DNA from: Syntrophaceae bacterium UBA7520
Lineage (GTDB): Bacteria; Desulfobacterota; Syntrophia; Syntrophales; Smithellaceae
DNA length: 41,784 nt
Assembly: GCA_002478265.1 (NCBI GenBank)
Contig: DLNC01000024.1
Span: 1-41,784 of the forward strand
Reading direction: 5' to 3'
Part shown: positions 16,381-24,002 of the stretch, piece after piece
Layout: each line of letters starts with the position of its first letter
Position numbering within the stretch: position 1 is the stretch's first letter
The notes under the pieces: model-generated
Told to the model about the DNA's origin: nothing
Seen by the model: the letters and a program-made list of their open reading frames with translations, nothing else
The model's database searches: none
Made by a program: the position numbers and the translations under genes

Positions 16381-16471
16381 TATTCCTTCCCCACCTTTCT
16401 CCTTCTGATACCGTTATTTTACGAAAAATTAAATTTTCGCCTTGTCGTTGTTGGATCGTCCCTTTTTGTCG

Positions 16472-16500
16472 AATATAGGAGAAAAAAAAGCGTATGTCAA
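16472..16500 (-). promoter_or_regulatory. Sigma70-type promoter of the AsmA-like gene
   Basis: Minus strand TTGACA (16495-16500), 17-bp spacer containing a run of eight T, TATATT (16472-16477). A second TTGACA lies directly upstream, giving a tandem TTGACATTGACA. Confidence 0.7.
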
Positions 16501-16568
16501 TGTCAACGGAATAATCCAGAAAAAATTCGACATGTAAGGTAAGCATCAAATTTGATTGAGAATTTATC

Positions 16569-16597
16569 TTGACACGCTTTTTCACTTCTCTTATGCT
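16569..16597 (+). promoter_or_regulatory. Sigma70-type promoter of the second HEAT-repeat gene
   Basis: TTGACA (16569-16574), 17-bp spacer, TATGCT (16592-16597, 4 of 6). The start codon is at 16635. Confidence 0.65.
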
Positions 16598-16634
16598 TCT
16601 GATGAATTTGATTCGTTAACAATCCGGAGAGACG

Positions 16635-18995
16635 ATGGCGACAAACCAGAATAAACAAAAAATGCTCGACGTGCTTATCAGCGTCAATACAGCCATAAAA
16701 AATATGCGTGTCTACCCGGCAAGCAGCGCCAAAATCAAAGACATTATTGATAAAATTCATCAGAATTTCTCCGGCATGCTGCAGGCGGAATCTCCATTAG
16801 TTTTGCAAAAATCAGGACATGGCCTGCTTTTGGGTACGGAGGAGTTAAAAAAACCCGGCGAAGATATCTGGCAGGTGGATGCGTTTGCCAAACTACTGCG
16901 GGAATTTGGCATTGATACGCTCATTATTGAAAAAAATATAAGCAAGGAAGAGCTTACCGCTTTTTTGGAAACTATTGCGAAAATGTCAAAAAACATCCAG
17001 TCTGTCGAAGATCTGCGCAGGATTTTTGACCAGAAAAAAATAACTCATGTTTTGCTCAACAAGGAAACGGTGCCAGCCCCGGCAGCACCGGAGGCGGGCA
17101 AACATCAAATTCTTTCTCCCCTGGATATTACCGATGACAAAATCATTCAGTCGTTTCTGCGCGCCAACAAGGAAGAGGCTGATGAAATAGAAAAAATTGA
17201 ACAGGCGGTCGAAAAAGCGGATTTTCTCCTAAAAACATTTCAGTCCCGTTTAGCGGATATTACACAGCCGCAAACGTCTTTTTCCGTTGGACACGCAGCC
17301 GAGCGCATTGCGGGCATGCTTTCCACAATGGATAAAGTCACCTCTTTTCTCGAAAAAGCCGAAAAGGAAAGGATTGCCGAACAGATTAGCGGTTCTATTT
17401 CGGCCTTGGGCCCGGATATAGTGGAGTGGCTCAAAAATCAGAATGTCGGTAATTTCTTCGGCGGCGCTCTGACCAAACATCTGTTTAAAGAAACATCCGC
17501 GCCACAACCGGCGGAAACGCTTTTTCCCGATTTGGATATTACCGCGGGGCCGAAAAGCAGATCGACCGCGCCGCAAAGCGATGGCGCTCTTAACGAAATC
17601 ACCAAACCCGTCATGCTGGCGAAAAGCAATATAACAAAACATGCACCGCAGCAAACTGAAGACACCGGGAGGCAAAACAAAACAGGACAGACAGACCAGG
17701 CCGCGCAATTAAAGGAAAAAGTGCGCGGCTTTCTCAGAGATGATCCAAAAAGCCTTTTTGATGAGAAATTGCTCGCTGACATGCCGGTGATTTTTGACCA
17801 GTTGGACGCGGAAAAAGAACATGAAATGATGGCTTCGATCATCAGCAGGCTCGTCAACAGCCTGACGGAGAAAAATGAAGACATCCGCGCTAAATCATCC
17901 GCCGCGCTGGCTGATATCATCGGATTACTGACACCGGAACGCCGCATAAAGCTTTTGGAAAGATTATCCCCCATGCTTGTCAACTGGATAAAATTTGAAA
18001 CTTCATCGACATACGCGTACAGAAAAATTTGTGATTATCTTAAAAATCTAACGCAGAGCTTAATAGAAGAAAGGCGCTTTGGCGATGCCTTGCCGATCTT
18101 GGATGTGTTCAGTTGCATCAGCGCCGGAATCATCGAGAAAAACGACAAGGCGCACGAAATTTCCCTGAACATTGTTCGCTCGCTGGCGACGGAAAGCAAC
18201 ATTAATGTTCTTTTGAAGACGTTCAACACCAGCGCCAAAGATCCGGAAAAACAATTTGAGGCGGGAAGCGTTCTGGTCAGACTGGGAGATCTCGCCATGA
18301 ATCGGATTCTCGATGTCCTGCGCGGCAAGACAGACAGCGACGAACGCGTGCGCATTATCAAACTTTTCCTGGGCCTGGGACAAAGAGCGATTCCGGTAAT
18401 CAGAGACAGGCTGTCAAAACCCGCCCCCTGGTATTATCTGCGCAACATGGCTTACATTATGGGACATGTCGGCAATGAAAGCAGCGCGGAATCGTTGAAG
18501 CCGTTATTAATTCATGAAAATAAGCAACTGCGCAATGAAGCGCTCAGAAGCATATATAAAACGGGCGGCGCGCAGAGGGGCCCTATTCTCCTCGAGGTTT
18601 TGGCTTACGCGGATGATCAATTCAAACTGGATATAGTTGAAGCGCTGGGAAACGCCAAAAGCGCGGAAGCCGTTCCTGAATTATTAAAAATGCTTGAGGA
18701 GAGAAAAGCGGTGTCATCTGATTTGCGTGATGATTTCGAGGAAAAAATATGCGTGGCATTGGGCTTCATCGGAGCGCCGGAAGCCCTGCCGCTGCTCAAG
18801 AAAATTTCCAAGACTTCTTTTATAAGCCGCTACGCGAAAAAAGTGAAGATCGCCGCGGGTCTCGCGGCCGTGTCCATTAACAAAAAGCAGGAAGAAATGC
18901 GCAAAAAGGCGGAAGCGGGTGAAAAGCCAATTACAGAATTAAGCATACCTCTTGATGAAAAAGAAAGTCTCAAGGAAAAACAGCTGAATCAATAA
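16635..18995 (+). CDS. HEAT-repeat protein with N-terminal (V)YP region, paralogue of the 3061-5145 protein
   Basis: 786 residues, no signal peptide. Residues 8-120 match the N-terminal region of the other HEAT protein and of the HD-GYP protein: VYP at 26-28, a beta-rich stretch, then ISKEELTAFLETIAKM. A Pro/Gln/Thr-rich linker spans about 290-360. From about 370 on the chain is helical repeats of HEAT type, including PWYYLRNMAYIMGHVG, LRNEALRSIYKTGG and DIVEALGNAKSAEAVPELL. The motif W-Y-x-x-R-N is shared with the other HEAT protein (RWYLVRNIVNIM). GGAGAG lies 4 bases before ATG. The last 26 bases overlap thiE on the opposite strand. It probably binds a partner protein; the function is unknown. 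Confidence 0.85.
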   Translation: MATNQNKQKMLDVLISVNTAIKNMRVYPASSAKIKDIIDKIHQNFSGMLQAESPLVLQKSGHGLLLGTEELKKPGEDIWQVDAFAKLLREFGIDTLIIEKNISKEELTAFLETIAKMSKNIQSVEDLRRIFDQKKITHVLLNKETVPAPAAPEAGKHQILSPLDITDDKIIQSFLRANKEEADEIEKIEQAVEKADFLLKTFQSRLADITQPQTSFSVGHAAERIAGMLSTMDKVTSFLEKAEKERIAEQISGSISALGPDIVEWLKNQNVGNFFGGALTKHLFKETSAPQPAETLFPDLDITAGPKSRSTAPQSDGALNEITKPVMLAKSNITKHAPQQTEDTGRQNKTGQTDQAAQLKEKVRGFLRDDPKSLFDEKLLADMPVIFDQLDAEKEHEMMASIISRLVNSLTEKNEDIRAKSSAALADIIGLLTPERRIKLLERLSPMLVNWIKFETSSTYAYRKICDYLKNLTQSLIEERRFGDALPILDVFSCISAGIIEKNDKAHEISLNIVRSLATESNINVLLKTFNTSAKDPEKQFEAGSVLVRLGDLAMNRILDVLRGKTDSDERVRIIKLFLGLGQRAIPVIRDRLSKPAPWYYLRNMAYIMGHVGNESSAESLKPLLIHENKQLRNEALRSIYKTGGAQRGPILLEVLAYADDQFKLDIVEALGNAKSAEAVPELLKMLEERKAVSSDLRDDFEEKICVALGFIGAPEALPLLKKISKTSFISRYAKKVKIAAGLAAVSINKKQEEMRKKAEAGEKPITELSIPLDEKESLKEKQLNQ

Positions 18996-19596
18996 GATCT
19001 TTCAGACTCCTTGTTGCCAGGAATGGATCATCCGCCGCGCAAATCGCCGAAACCACGGCAACACAATCCGCGCCAGCTGTAACTACAGCAGAAATATTTT
19101 TTTCATTAACGCCGCCGATCGCCACTAGCGTATGACGGCTGAACTTTTTTATTTTTTTCAATCCTTCCAGACCCCAGGGCTCTTTGGTGTCCGTTTTGGT
19201 TGGTGTCGTGAAAACAGGGCTTACAGCAATATAATTAACATCAAATCTTTCTGCTTCTTCCACATCAGGCCACGTTTCCACTGATAGACCGATAATGGTT
19301 TTAGCGCCCATAATTTTACGCGCCTCTGAATAAGGCATATCGGACTGCCCCAAATGCACTCCTGCCGCGCCGCAGGCCAAAGCCACATCCACACGATCGT
19401 TGATAATCAGCGGCACCCGACATGTCTCCAACAATTTCTTAATCTCGAGCGCTTCGTCAACAAAATCGCGGAAAGATAGTCCTTTTTCCCGCAACTGCAC
19501 ATAGGCCACGCCGCCTTCCACCGCTTGCCTGACTATTTGCGTCAGGGGCCTGCCACGGCATAATTCACGGTCGGTGACCAGATATAACCCGCGCAT
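18970..19596 (-). CDS. thiE: Thiamine-phosphate synthase
   Basis: 208 residues, normal ThiE length. It joins HMP-pyrophosphate and thiazole phosphate to give thiamine phosphate. TIM-barrel motifs are present: LYLVTDRE at the start, YVQLREKGLS, INDRVDVALACGAAGVHLGQ, VSPVFTTPTKTD and VAIGGVNEKNI. It begins 3 bases after the thiM stop and is controlled by the same TPP riboswitch. Its 3' end overlaps the HEAT-repeat gene by 26 bases on the opposite strand. Confidence 0.97.
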   Translation of the reverse strand: MRGLYLVTDRELCRGRPLTQIVRQAVEGGVAYVQLREKGLSFRDFVDEALEIKKLLETCRVPLIINDRVDVALACGAAGVHLGQSDMPYSEARKIMGAKTIIGLSVETWPDVEEAERFDVNYIAVSPVFTTPTKTDTKEPWGLEGLKKIKKFSRHTLVAIGGVNEKNISAVVTAGADCVAVVSAICAADDPFLATRSLKDLIDSAVFP

Positions 19597-19599
19597 GGC

Positions 19600-20403
19600 T
19601 TATTCCTCGACTTTCAAAAGTCGTGAAATATCTTGCTGATTAAGGCCATAAAGAATGTCCAGAAAATGCATCTGCAGTGAGCCGGGGCCGGCGGCTCTTT
19701 GCGCGGCCATTTCCCCCGCGATACCCATAACCGCCATGGCCTGGGCTACCGCCACACGCGCGTCTTTTTCCACCGCCGCGAAAGCGCCGCACAGCGCCGA
19801 TGCCGTGCAACCCAAACCGGTAACCCTGGTCATCAAAGGATGACCGTTGTGAATTTTGATCACTTTGTCGCCTTGAACAACATAATCGGTCTCGCCGCTC
19901 ACGCAAACCACACAGTTACTTTCCGCGCTTATTATTTTCGCTATCGCCACCGCGTCATGGGAGCTCGCCGCGCTGTCCACTCCTTTTGTTTTTGTTTTCT
20001 CGTCAAAAAGGGACATGATTTCTGATGCGTTGCCGCGGATAACAGACGGCGGTTCAGAGTTGATCAATTCCCGCGCGGTTTGCGTTCTGTAGGATGTCGC
20101 GCCCGCGCCTACCGGGTCCAGAACTACCGGGATGCCTTTAATTCTTGCCTGGTGAGCGGCTTCGAACATGGAGGATATCCAGGCCTCGCTGAGCGTCCCG
20201 ATATTGATGACCAGCGCCGCGGCGATTCCGACCATCTCTTCCATTTCCTCCTCGGCATGCGCCATCACGGGCGACGCCCCGAGTGCGAGCAGAGCATTGG
20301 CGGAATTATTCATTGCCACGTAATTGGTAATATTGTGCACCACCGGCGCCTTGCGGCGAACTTCCTCGATTGTTTGGAAAATGTCTTTTGCGGTAATTGC
20401 CAT
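19600..20403 (-). CDS. thiM: Hydroxyethylthiazole kinase
   Basis: 267 residues from ATG at 20403, chosen because CAGGAGAT lies 4 bases upstream; a longer open frame reaches back to 20574 but runs through the riboswitch. ThiM phosphorylates 4-methyl-5-hydroxyethylthiazole in thiamine salvage. Ribokinase-like motifs: VHNITNYVAMNNSANALLA, GTLSEAW, VLDPVGAGATSYRT, NASEI, and TGLGCTASALCGAFAA with the conserved catalytic Cys. First gene of thiM-thiE. No thiD or thiC gene is present in the window, so HMP phosphate supply lies elsewhere. Confidence 0.96.
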   Translation of the reverse strand: MAITAKDIFQTIEEVRRKAPVVHNITNYVAMNNSANALLALGASPVMAHAEEEMEEMVGIAAALVINIGTLSEAWISSMFEAAHQARIKGIPVVLDPVGAGATSYRTQTARELINSEPPSVIRGNASEIMSLFDEKTKTKGVDSAASSHDAVAIAKIISAESNCVVCVSGETDYVVQGDKVIKIHNGHPLMTRVTGLGCTASALCGAFAAVEKDARVAVAQAMAVMGIAGEMAAQRAAGPGSLQMHFLDILYGLNQQDISRLLKVEE

Positions 20404-20440
20404 TTTTATCTCCTGTCCCAGATTTCTGTAATTTGTCAGA

Positions 20441-20483
20441 AAATAAAAACCTTTCTTCGGTAACAACCGGGAGAAAGGTTTTT
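20441..20483 (-). terminator. thiM: Riboswitch-controlled terminator before thiM
   Basis: On the minus strand AAAACCTTTCT and AGAAAGGTTTT form a stem followed by TTTTATTTT. It lies between the TPP aptamer and the thiM ribosome binding site, the position of an expression platform, so thiamine pyrophosphate probably stops transcription here. Confidence 0.85.
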
Positions 20484-20499
20484 GTAAAAAATTTTGATT

Positions 20500-20583
20500 T
20501 CTCCCTTCGCTGGCATTACCCAGAGCAGGTTCAACGGGTATATTCTCAGGCCATGCAAACAACATCCTGGCCACCCCGCTTAT
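20500..20583 (-). promoter_or_regulatory. TPP riboswitch (THI element) of thiM-thiE
   Basis: Minus-strand aptamer with all conserved blocks: GCGGGGTGGCC at the 5' end, GGCCTGAGA, ATACCCGTTGAACCTG, and GGGTAATGCCAGCGAAGGGA at the 3' end. The terminator downstream gives a transcriptional off switch. A possible -35 TTGACA lies at 20608-20613 just upstream, though its -10 is not clear. Confidence 0.96.
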
Positions 20584-20837
20584 TTAACTAGCAGCGCTTT
20601 TATTCAGTGTCAATCCTGATTTTAACAAAAATGTCCTGTGTGTAAAGATGTTCTCAGGGCATAAACAATTACGCGGCACGATCCGTTTTTCAAAAAAAAT
20701 TTTCCCCCTCACTCTTTTAAATACTTATCATTACAGATATATTTCCCGGCGATTTCCATTGTGCGTTTGGTATGGTTCATGCTATTTTACAGCGGTGACC
20801 GGCATATCCGGAAATCTCATAAAATAAGGAATTTTCC

Positions 20838-22220
20838 ATGGCGAAATTCAAAAAAATCCTGATTGCCAACCGCGGAGAAATAGCCGTGCGCGTGATCCGC
20901 ACCTGCCGGGACATGGGCATCACTTCTATCGCGGTATATTCACAGGCCGATACCGACGCGCTTCATACCAAGCTTGCCGATGAAAAATACGAAATCGGCC
21001 CGCCCGACGCGCTGGAGAGTTATCTGAACTTTGACAAAATAATAGAGGCAGCGAAAAAAAGCTCCGCGGACGCCATTCATCCGGGCTATGGTTTCCTGGC
21101 GGAAAATCCGGATTTTGCCGAACGCTGCGAGGAAGAAAAGATCATTTTTATCGGTCCGTCGAGCAGTTGCATGTCCAAGGCAAAACCGAAAAACCGTGCC
21201 CGTCAGTTGATGAAAATGCTCAACATTCCGGTTACGCCCGGCTGTGACGACGCGATCGCCAGCGGCAGCGCGGCGGGATTACAACAGGCGCGCGAAATCG
21301 CGGCGGATGTCGGCTATCCGGTTATCGTCAAGCCATCCGGCGGCGGCGGCGGCATCGGCATCACCATCGCCCAAAACGAAGCTGAGCTGGAAAAGGCAGT
21401 GCATACGGCGGAAGCGCGCGGCCGCAAGGCTTTCGGAACATCATCTTTTTATATAGAAAAATATCTGCAGGGAATGAAACATGTCGAATTTCAGGTGCTA
21501 GCCGACAGCCACGGCAATGTCGTGCACCTGGGCGAGCGCGACTGCTCCGTGCAGCGCCGTTTCCAGAAACTGGTGGAGGAGGCTCCCTGTCCGATTGTCA
21601 GCCCCTTCTGGCGGATGAAGATGGGCGCCGCGGCAATTGATGTGGCGCTCGCGCTTGATTATGTCGGCGCCCTCACCGTAGAATTTTTTTATTTCCCGCA
21701 GGAAAGAAAATTTTATTTTAACGAAATCAACTCCCGCCTGCAGGTGGAACACTGCGTCACGGAATTGGTCACCGGCATTGATCTTATCCGCGAGCAAATC
21801 CGCATCGCCGAGGGAGAGGTTCTAAGTTTCAATCAGGACGATATCCGCATGAACCGTCATGCCATCGAGTGCCGCATCAACGCCGAAGACGCACTGCGCA
21901 ATTTCATGCCCTCGCCGGGCGTTATTGAAAAACTGCGCCTGCCGCAGGGACCGGGCTTGCGCATTGATGAAGGAGTTTTCGAAGGATACAATTTCCCCTT
22001 TTATTACGATTCGCTGATGATGAAACTGATGAGCGTGGGCAAAACACGCGCGGATGCCATCGCGCGCATGAAACGCGCGCTGGCGGAGCTCGTGCTGGAA
22101 GGGCCGAAAACCACCATCCCCTTCCATCACGCGGTGTTGTCGGAAAGCGAATTTTTAAGCGGCAACTACACGACGGCTCTGGCCGACCGCCCGGAAATAA
22201 AAAATAAACTCAAAGGATAA
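20838..22220 (+). CDS. Biotin carboxylase (AccC/PycA-like), stand-alone and divergent
   Basis: 460 residues, the size of AccC. It carboxylates biotin on a carrier protein using ATP and bicarbonate. Motifs in order: KILIANRGEIAVRVIR, IHPGYGFLAENPDFA, VIVKPSGGGGGIGI, HVEFQVLADSHGNVVHLGER, DCSVQRRFQK, FNEINSRLQVEHCVTE and IECRINAED. The catalytic Glu/Asn/Arg set is kept. Departures from E. coli AccC (aligned from memory) are MGDK to AKPK, GGGGRGM to GGGGIGI, QRRHQK to QRRFQK and HPVTE to HCVTE. No biotin carrier or carboxyltransferase gene is adjacent, so the acceptor (acetyl-CoA, propionyl-CoA, pyruvate or other) is unknown. AAGGAA precedes ATG. Convergent with the next gene, 4 bases apart. Confidence 0.88.
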   Translation: MAKFKKILIANRGEIAVRVIRTCRDMGITSIAVYSQADTDALHTKLADEKYEIGPPDALESYLNFDKIIEAAKKSSADAIHPGYGFLAENPDFAERCEEEKIIFIGPSSSCMSKAKPKNRARQLMKMLNIPVTPGCDDAIASGSAAGLQQAREIAADVGYPVIVKPSGGGGGIGITIAQNEAELEKAVHTAEARGRKAFGTSSFYIEKYLQGMKHVEFQVLADSHGNVVHLGERDCSVQRRFQKLVEEAPCPIVSPFWRMKMGAAAIDVALALDYVGALTVEFFYFPQERKFYFNEINSRLQVEHCVTELVTGIDLIREQIRIAEGEVLSFNQDDIRMNRHAIECRINAEDALRNFMPSPGVIEKLRLPQGPGLRIDEGVFEGYNFPFYYDSLMMKLMSVGKTRADAIARMKRALAELVLEGPKTTIPFHHAVLSESEFLSGNYTTALADRPEIKNKLKG

Positions 22221-22224
22221 TTGA

Positions 22225-23655
22225 TTAGGATGACTTGTTCCAATCCAAAAGACGCCTTTCGCCTTCAATCCTTTTGATATCGGTTATATCCTGCGTCACT
22301 TCCAGCGTGCCCAGATATTTTCCTGCGTCATTACGGACGGCAAAATAGCGGATATGGAGCGTCCTCCCGCGCAGGTTTATCCAGAATTCGGCGCTGTTTT
22401 TCCGCCCCGCCCGAAATGCTTCCACAATTTCCTGCACGATATGCACGCTTTTGGGCGGATGACAATTTTGCACCTTTCTGCCGATAACACCCGGGCTGCG
22501 CGGGAAAAACCGCTCGGCGGTTTCGGAATAATACAAAACTTCATCGTTTTCATCCACAAAGCTGATATCCAACGGCAAGTGTTTCAGCAGCGCGTTAATC
22601 TGCCTGATGGTCATCCTGCCGGTATCGAGCGAAAAAACATCGTCGCGCGTTTTTGTTTGGCCGGCACCCTTTGGTTTCCAAACATCTCCCGGCACAACGC
22701 CCAGAATATAACCAAGCTCGTCCTCGCCGCGGCGGATTTGTTCCCATTCATCCTCCGTAATATTTTGCAGCACCATGGGAAAGAGAATTTTTTCTTCCTT
22801 GAAAATCATTTCCGTCATCGCGTGATTCAGTTCCGTCACCGTTTTTTTGATTTCCGCGGCATCTTCCGTATCCAGAGATTTCTTCGCTTTTTTAATTAAA
22901 CTCCTGATTTCATCATGGACGCCCCACATCACCTGCGGCGGAGCGGTGATGCCGTGTTTTTCCATAAACGGGAAAAGCTGGTTTTCCTTGCGCACGTAAT
23001 GCTTCTCGACGGTGGCGACCTGCGCCAGCGCGGCGCGCGCCTCCGGGATAACCTGCGCCTTGTTTTCCTCATCGAGCCTTTTCAGGAGCGCTTCGAGACG
23101 CGCGATGGCCTCCTCCAGCCGCCTGTTTTCCTCCTGATAGGTGTGCACCGGGTGGCCGGCCTCAACAACCACATTATCAGACTTGCCCAGGGCGTCTTTG
23201 AACACACCGACATGCAATTCACAGAGATTCTGAATTTCGCTAACCGGCATCCCCTCCATCACGAGCTGCTGCTCCAGGTCTTTGATTTCATGCGGATCAA
23301 TTTCTTTCAAAAGTTCATTAAATTTTATTTTGGCGGCGGCCGGATCGCCCCCCTGGTGCATCTCTTTGATGATTTCCTTTAGGGTATCGAGACGAGTGCG
23401 CTCATCATCCGTATCGATTTCCAGCGTCTCCACGCCATGTTCGGCCACGATTTTTTTGATGGCGTTCATGAGCTCTGCTGCGCTCAATCCTGCGGCCTTG
23501 GACGCCATGGAGACGGTGGCGATTTTGGCCATCGTCATCCGCGCCGCCTTGTTTTTGAGCAGGGCAAAATGGTTGTTGATCTTTTCCATCTCTTCAATCA
23601 AAAAAGGATACTTTTCCAAAAGGTCGCTGATTTTTGTCTGCTTTCCGATCTTCAT
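22225..23655 (-). CDS. DUF1858-DUF438-hemerythrin-PAS protein
   Basis: 476 residues in four parts. Residues 1-75 are DUF1858-like (KISDLLEKYPFLIEEMEKI). About 80-160 is DUF438 with ELLKEIDPHEIKDLEQQL and the ending GHPVHTYQEENR. About 165-310 is a hemerythrin-like four-helix region with His/Glu ligands in VEKHYVRKENQLFPFMEKHG, WGVHDEI and ELNHAMTEMIFKEEKILFP, which would bind two irons and sense or carry O2 or NO. About 350-470 is a PAS domain (ALLKHLPLDISFVDEND, then GTLEVTQDITDIKRI). No output domain. It is known as a common protein in anaerobes, function not settled. GGAGA lies 7 bases before ATG. Confidence 0.9.
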   Translation of the reverse strand: MKIGKQTKISDLLEKYPFLIEEMEKINNHFALLKNKAARMTMAKIATVSMASKAAGLSAAELMNAIKKIVAEHGVETLEIDTDDERTRLDTLKEIIKEMHQGGDPAAAKIKFNELLKEIDPHEIKDLEQQLVMEGMPVSEIQNLCELHVGVFKDALGKSDNVVVEAGHPVHTYQEENRRLEEAIARLEALLKRLDEENKAQVIPEARAALAQVATVEKHYVRKENQLFPFMEKHGITAPPQVMWGVHDEIRSLIKKAKKSLDTEDAAEIKKTVTELNHAMTEMIFKEEKILFPMVLQNITEDEWEQIRRGEDELGYILGVVPGDVWKPKGAGQTKTRDDVFSLDTGRMTIRQINALLKHLPLDISFVDENDEVLYYSETAERFFPRSPGVIGRKVQNCHPPKSVHIVQEIVEAFRAGRKNSAEFWINLRGRTLHIRYFAVRNDAGKYLGTLEVTQDITDIKRIEGERRLLDWNKSS

Positions 23656-24002
23656 TCACTTTCTCCTTATACTCTTTTAGGATGCAAATACTGACAAATC
23701 GTCACTATCGTCATCCAGTTATTCTCCGTTTCTTGAAATCTTATCTTCCAATAACCGACAGTTAGTTGTTATTATTCGTCCAGAAGCCTTCACGTATCAG
23801 GCGTTAAGCCAGCTCTTCGTTGCGCTTTGCTCACATGAGAATAACATAGAAGATATCATTTCCAAGCATAGACCATCAAAAATTATTGTAATAACATTCA
23901 CATTCTCTCAAAAATGCGATATTGGTGACGAACAGTTAAGCAGCTAATAACAAGTAAAACGATAGTATTAATGATGATTATAGCTGTCAAGTTTTATCAG
24001 GA
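23656..24002. other. AT-rich intergenic region, no gene seen
   Basis: 347 bases between the hemerythrin-like gene start and the cusA stop. It is AT-richer than the flanks, has no open frame of use, no clear hairpin and no promoter pair with a 17-bp spacer that I can support. It must contain the promoter of the hemerythrin-like gene at its left end. Confidence 0.5.

Noticed and set aside
17438..17983. 181-residue minus-strand frame inside the second HEAT gene
   Set aside because: Ser/Phe-rich composition typical of an antisense shadow; the HEAT frame is clearly coding.
23656..24002. Possible lost gene or mobile remnant in the AT-rich gap
   Set aside because: No terminal repeats, no duplicated target and no recognisable protein fragment.
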